Shown here in pieces: positions 6,170-8,084 of a stretch of 8,084 nt of DNA. A program made the translations under genes and the position numbers. Below the pieces are notes generated by a model, which saw only the letters and a program-made list of their open reading frames with translations, was not told the DNA's origin and ran no database searches. The first letter of the stretch is position 1, and the number at the start of each line of letters is the position of its first letter. The DNA comes from Anaerolineaceae bacterium (GTDB lineage Bacteria > Chloroflexota > Anaerolineae > Anaerolineales > Villigracilaceae). Location: positions 1 to 8,084 of the forward strand of contig BQMV01000044.1 in assembly GCA_022181005.1 (NCBI GenBank). Reading direction: 5' to 3'.

Positions 6170-7707
6170 ACTTCCACCGCCTTTTGTTTATGTCCCGCCA
6201 TTAACGCGCCGACGGTTTCTCGTTGCGCCGATCCGCCAGGCAAGATGTCCATAAATTCGCCTTCATACATAGGGGCGATGCGATCGCTCAACGCCATAAT
6301 CTCGTCTAAATCTTCAGAGATGAGCAAAATACCCGCGCCGGCTTTCTTCTCTTCCAACAATTTATTTTGAACAAATTCCATCGCACCCACGTCCAAGCCT
6401 TGAGTCGGCAAGTTGGCGATGATTAAACGCGGCTTGCGCGAAAAGACGCGCGCCAGAATCATCTTCTGCAAGTTGCCGCCGGATAAATTGCGCGCGCGCA
6501 CATCGGGGTTAGGAGTCGCCACGTTGTATTCTTTGATTAATTCTTGAGCGAGTTGGCGAATCTTCTTTGTGTCAATCAAGCCCCATTTAACGAATAAATC
6601 GTCGTAGTAGTAACTCATCAGCAAATTTTCGACAAGCGAAAAGTCGCCAATCGAGCCGACCGCCCGCTGTTCGGAAGGAATATAGCCGATGCCTTTTTTC
6701 CAACGCTTCAAACTGGAAAGACGCGTAATGTCCTCATTTTGGAAAAGCACGCGTCCCGCGGAGGCTTTTCGCAAGCCCGCCAACGCTTCCGCCAACGGTT
6801 GCTGCCCATTGCCCGATACGCCGGCAATGCCGAAGATTTCGCCTTCGCGCACTTCAAACGAAATATTACGCGCCGCCCAATAATCCTTATCATCGTATAT
6901 CGAGACGTTTTCAACTTGTAAAATCGGCTTGCCAATCTTCACGTCGGGGCGTTTAAGATTAAACAGAACCTCTCTGCCGATCATTTCCATGGCGAGGCTT
7001 TGTTCCGTCGCTTCGGCGGTATTCAGGCGAGCGACAATCTTTCCGCGTCGCAACACTGTAACGCGTTGGCTGACCGACAGCACGATCGGAAGTTTATGCG
7101 TAATAAAGGGGACGATCGCCAGTTCGTTCTTCGTCATCAACTGGATGGTTTCCAGCAATTTCTCTGTTTCAGGCGGCGCTAACGCGGAAGTCGGCTCGTC
7201 CATGATGAGGATCTTCGCGCCGCGATACAAAGCTTTAAGGATCTCCACCATTTGTTTTTCGCCTTCAGAAAGATGCCAAACTTTGGCGTTCAAGTCTATT
7301 TTGTAACCGTACGCGTCGCAGAGTTGCTTGACTTCCTCCGCCGTTTTTTTCATATCCAAGATCGCGCCCGCATGAGGATGCCCCAGCAGGATATTTTCCA
7401 AAACCGTGTGCGCGGAAATTAGTTTACGGGCTTGATGCACCATGCCGATTCCCAGATCAATGGCGTCCAGCGGCGAACGGAAGTTGACCTTTTTGCCGAA
7501 GACATAAATCTCGCCTTCGTCGGGATGAGTCAACCCAAAGAGGATGCTCATCAACGTGGTCTTACCCGCGCCGTTTTCGCCGAGAATGGCGTGAATTTCG
7601 CCCGCGCGAATTTCAAAATCAATATGATCGTTCGCCACTAAACCCGGATAACGTTTCGTAATTCCGCGCGCTTGCAGAACGATATCGCCTTGTTTTATTT
7701 CAGTCAT
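6166..7707 (-). CDS. BMP-type ABC importer, double ATPase subunit
   Basis: A 513-residue cytoplasmic ATPase with two fused nucleotide-binding domains, the arrangement of YufO/NupA and sugar importers of the RbsA class. Domain 1 (about 9-245) is complete: Walker A GENGAGKT (43-50), Q-loop Q92, signature LSEGE (147-151), Walker B ILIMDEPTSAL (166-176) and switch H204. Domain 2 (about 262-505) is degenerate in the way usual for this family: the P-loop GVSGNGQQ (296-303) lacks the Lys, the signature LSGGNLQK (408-415) is intact, the Walker B equivalent is IIANLPTQGLD (429-439), with Asn-Leu in place of Asp-Glu, and E465 replaces the switch His. Only one of the two composite sites should therefore hydrolyse ATP well. 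No good Shine-Dalgarno precedes ATG 7707. It is the first complete gene of the importer operon visible here. The substrate is uncertain; nucleosides are most likely by family. Confidence 0.94.
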   Translation of the reverse strand: MTEIKQGDIVLQARGITKRYPGLVANDHIDFEIRAGEIHAILGENGAGKTTLMSILFGLTHPDEGEIYVFGKKVNFRSPLDAIDLGIGMVHQARKLISAHTVLENILLGHPHAGAILDMKKTAEEVKQLCDAYGYKIDLNAKVWHLSEGEKQMVEILKALYRGAKILIMDEPTSALAPPETEKLLETIQLMTKNELAIVPFITHKLPIVLSVSQRVTVLRRGKIVARLNTAEATEQSLAMEMIGREVLFNLKRPDVKIGKPILQVENVSIYDDKDYWAARNISFEVREGEIFGIAGVSGNGQQPLAEALAGLRKASAGRVLFQNEDITRLSSLKRWKKGIGYIPSEQRAVGSIGDFSLVENLLMSYYYDDLFVKWGLIDTKKIRQLAQELIKEYNVATPNPDVRARNLSGGNLQKMILARVFSRKPRLIIANLPTQGLDVGAMEFVQNKLLEEKKAGAGILLISEDLDEIMALSDRIAPMYEGEFMDILPGGSAQRETVGALMAGHKQKAVEV

Positions 7708-7747
7708 AAAGATTCAACCATTCCATGACGGAGAAGCCGTCGGTGTC

Positions 7748-7776
7748 AGCCTAAAAAAAGCGCACATATCTTTCAA
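7748..7776 (-). promoter_or_regulatory. Possible internal promoter ahead of the ATPase gene
   Basis: On the minus strand TTGAAA (7776-7771) and TAGGCT (7753-7748) are separated by exactly 17 bases. Transcription would begin near 7741, about 35 bases before the ATPase ATG. It lies just downstream of the hairpin that follows the binding-protein gene, so it could supply the ATPase and permeases separately. The spacer includes a run of T on this strand. Match to consensus only; no activator site is recognised. Confidence 0.3.
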
Positions 7777-7798
7777 CGCTCTCTAACAGAAAATGCGG

Positions 7799-7833
7799 GG
7801 GACGAAGCCCGCTCGCGGGCTTCGTCCCTTTTT
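7799..7833. terminator. Perfect hairpin between binding-protein and ATPase genes
   Basis: A GC-rich 13-bp stem, GGGACGAAGCCCG (7799-7811) / CGGGCTTCGTCCC (7816-7828), with a four-base loop, followed on the plus strand by TTTTT (7829-7833). As read by the minus-strand operon it lies 20-50 bases after the binding-protein stop, has the A-run before it, and is followed by only four T after a 5-base gap. It should be a strong plus-strand terminator but a leaky one for the operon, as expected where the binding protein is made in excess over the ATPase and permeases. The remaining 7708-7798 holds only the possible promoter. Confidence 0.7.
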
Positions 7834-7847
7834 ACTTGCGACGTTCG

Positions 7848-8084
7848 TTATTTCAAAATCGTCGTGCCTTGCAGGTCAAAGTTGAATTGAGCCAGCAAGA
7901 ATTCGACGGTCGCTTCCGCGCCAGCAGCTTTCACAACCGTGCCGGCGGCGGGAACAGGCAAGCCTTCCAGATCGAGACCCGTGCCGTTGCTGACGATCTC
8001 ATGATCGGTGAACGGATCCCATTCGCCATTCATCATTTGATCGCGGCGCTGCTTGACCAGATCGAGAATCTATTGCGGGATGAG
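7848..8084 (-). pseudogene. C-terminal part of probable BMP/PnrA-family substrate-binding lipoprotein, with an in-frame TAG
   Basis: The frame is open from the right edge apart from a TAG at 8072-8070, and ends with TAA at 7848. Around the stop the product reads LIPQ*ILDLVKQRRDQ, then MMNGEWDPFTDHEIV and a roughly 45-residue tail ending FDLQGTTILK. The pattern (V/I)PxE(I/V)xxLVxxxxxxIxxGxFxPFTG is what I recall for the C-terminus of BMP-family periplasmic binding proteins, and the position upstream of a BMP-type ATPase and permeases supports it. At the stop the family usually has Glu, so GAG to TAG is a one-base explanation. The Met codons at 8036 and 8033 lack a ribosome binding site, so a separate 62-residue gene is unlikely. 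It may be a true nonsense mutation or a sequencing error. The N-terminus and lipobox are outside the window. Confidence 0.6.

Noticed and set aside
6166..7000. Missing Walker A lysine and catalytic glutamate in the second ATPase domain as signs of decay
   Set aside because: Degenerate second sites are normal in double-domain importer ATPases of this class; the first domain and the second signature motif are intact.

Overview
The window is bacterial, with compact, mostly single-copy metabolic and housekeeping genes and a GC content of roughly one half (estimated by eye). Repetitive palindromes inside a coding region, together with the style of the transporter proteins, are reminiscent of environmental Chloroflexota (Anaerolineae-like) genomes. 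That placement is an impression from memory, not a search result. I see no rRNA, tRNA, CRISPR array, transposase or phage gene.

Layout. Plus strand, left part: a glycerate 2-kinase of the MOFRL/DUF4147 family (about 79-1530) is followed after 12 bases by a YifB/ComM-family AAA+ ATPase (1543-3078). A roughly 200-base convergent gap (3079-3276) holds a strong palindrome and a doubtful small reading frame. Minus strand, right part, in transcription order from the right edge: the C-terminal end of what is probably a BMP/PnrA-type substrate-binding lipoprotein (7848-8084, with an in-frame TAG); a 140-base gap with a perfect 13-bp hairpin and a possible promoter; a double-domain ABC ATPase (6166-7707); two inner-membrane permeases (5066-6169 and 4189-5064); and a cyclase/kynurenine-formamidase-like metal hydrolase (3277-4158).

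How the genes work together. The four transporter genes form a BMP-family ABC importer, the class that in characterised members takes up nucleosides. The ATPase and first permease overlap by 4 bases (ATGA), the two permeases are 1 base apart, and the cyclase follows 30 bases later with its own good ribosome binding site. The cyclase may hydrolyse an imported cyclic amide or a product of it; this is inference from position. The kinase makes 2-phosphoglycerate for central carbon metabolism. The ComM-like ATPase probably acts in DNA branch migration during transformation or recombination. These two have no evident link to the importer.

The most unusual thing here is the kinase gene. Two unrelated palindromic repeat elements, at about 735-802 and within about 1072-1233, lie inside its coding sequence without breaking the frame. 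One seems to replace a variable segment and the other adds about 54 codons directly before the conserved GKGGRNQE motif. The second oddity is the in-frame TAG near the right edge in the binding-protein gene. I do not see a wholly new multi-gene system in this window.
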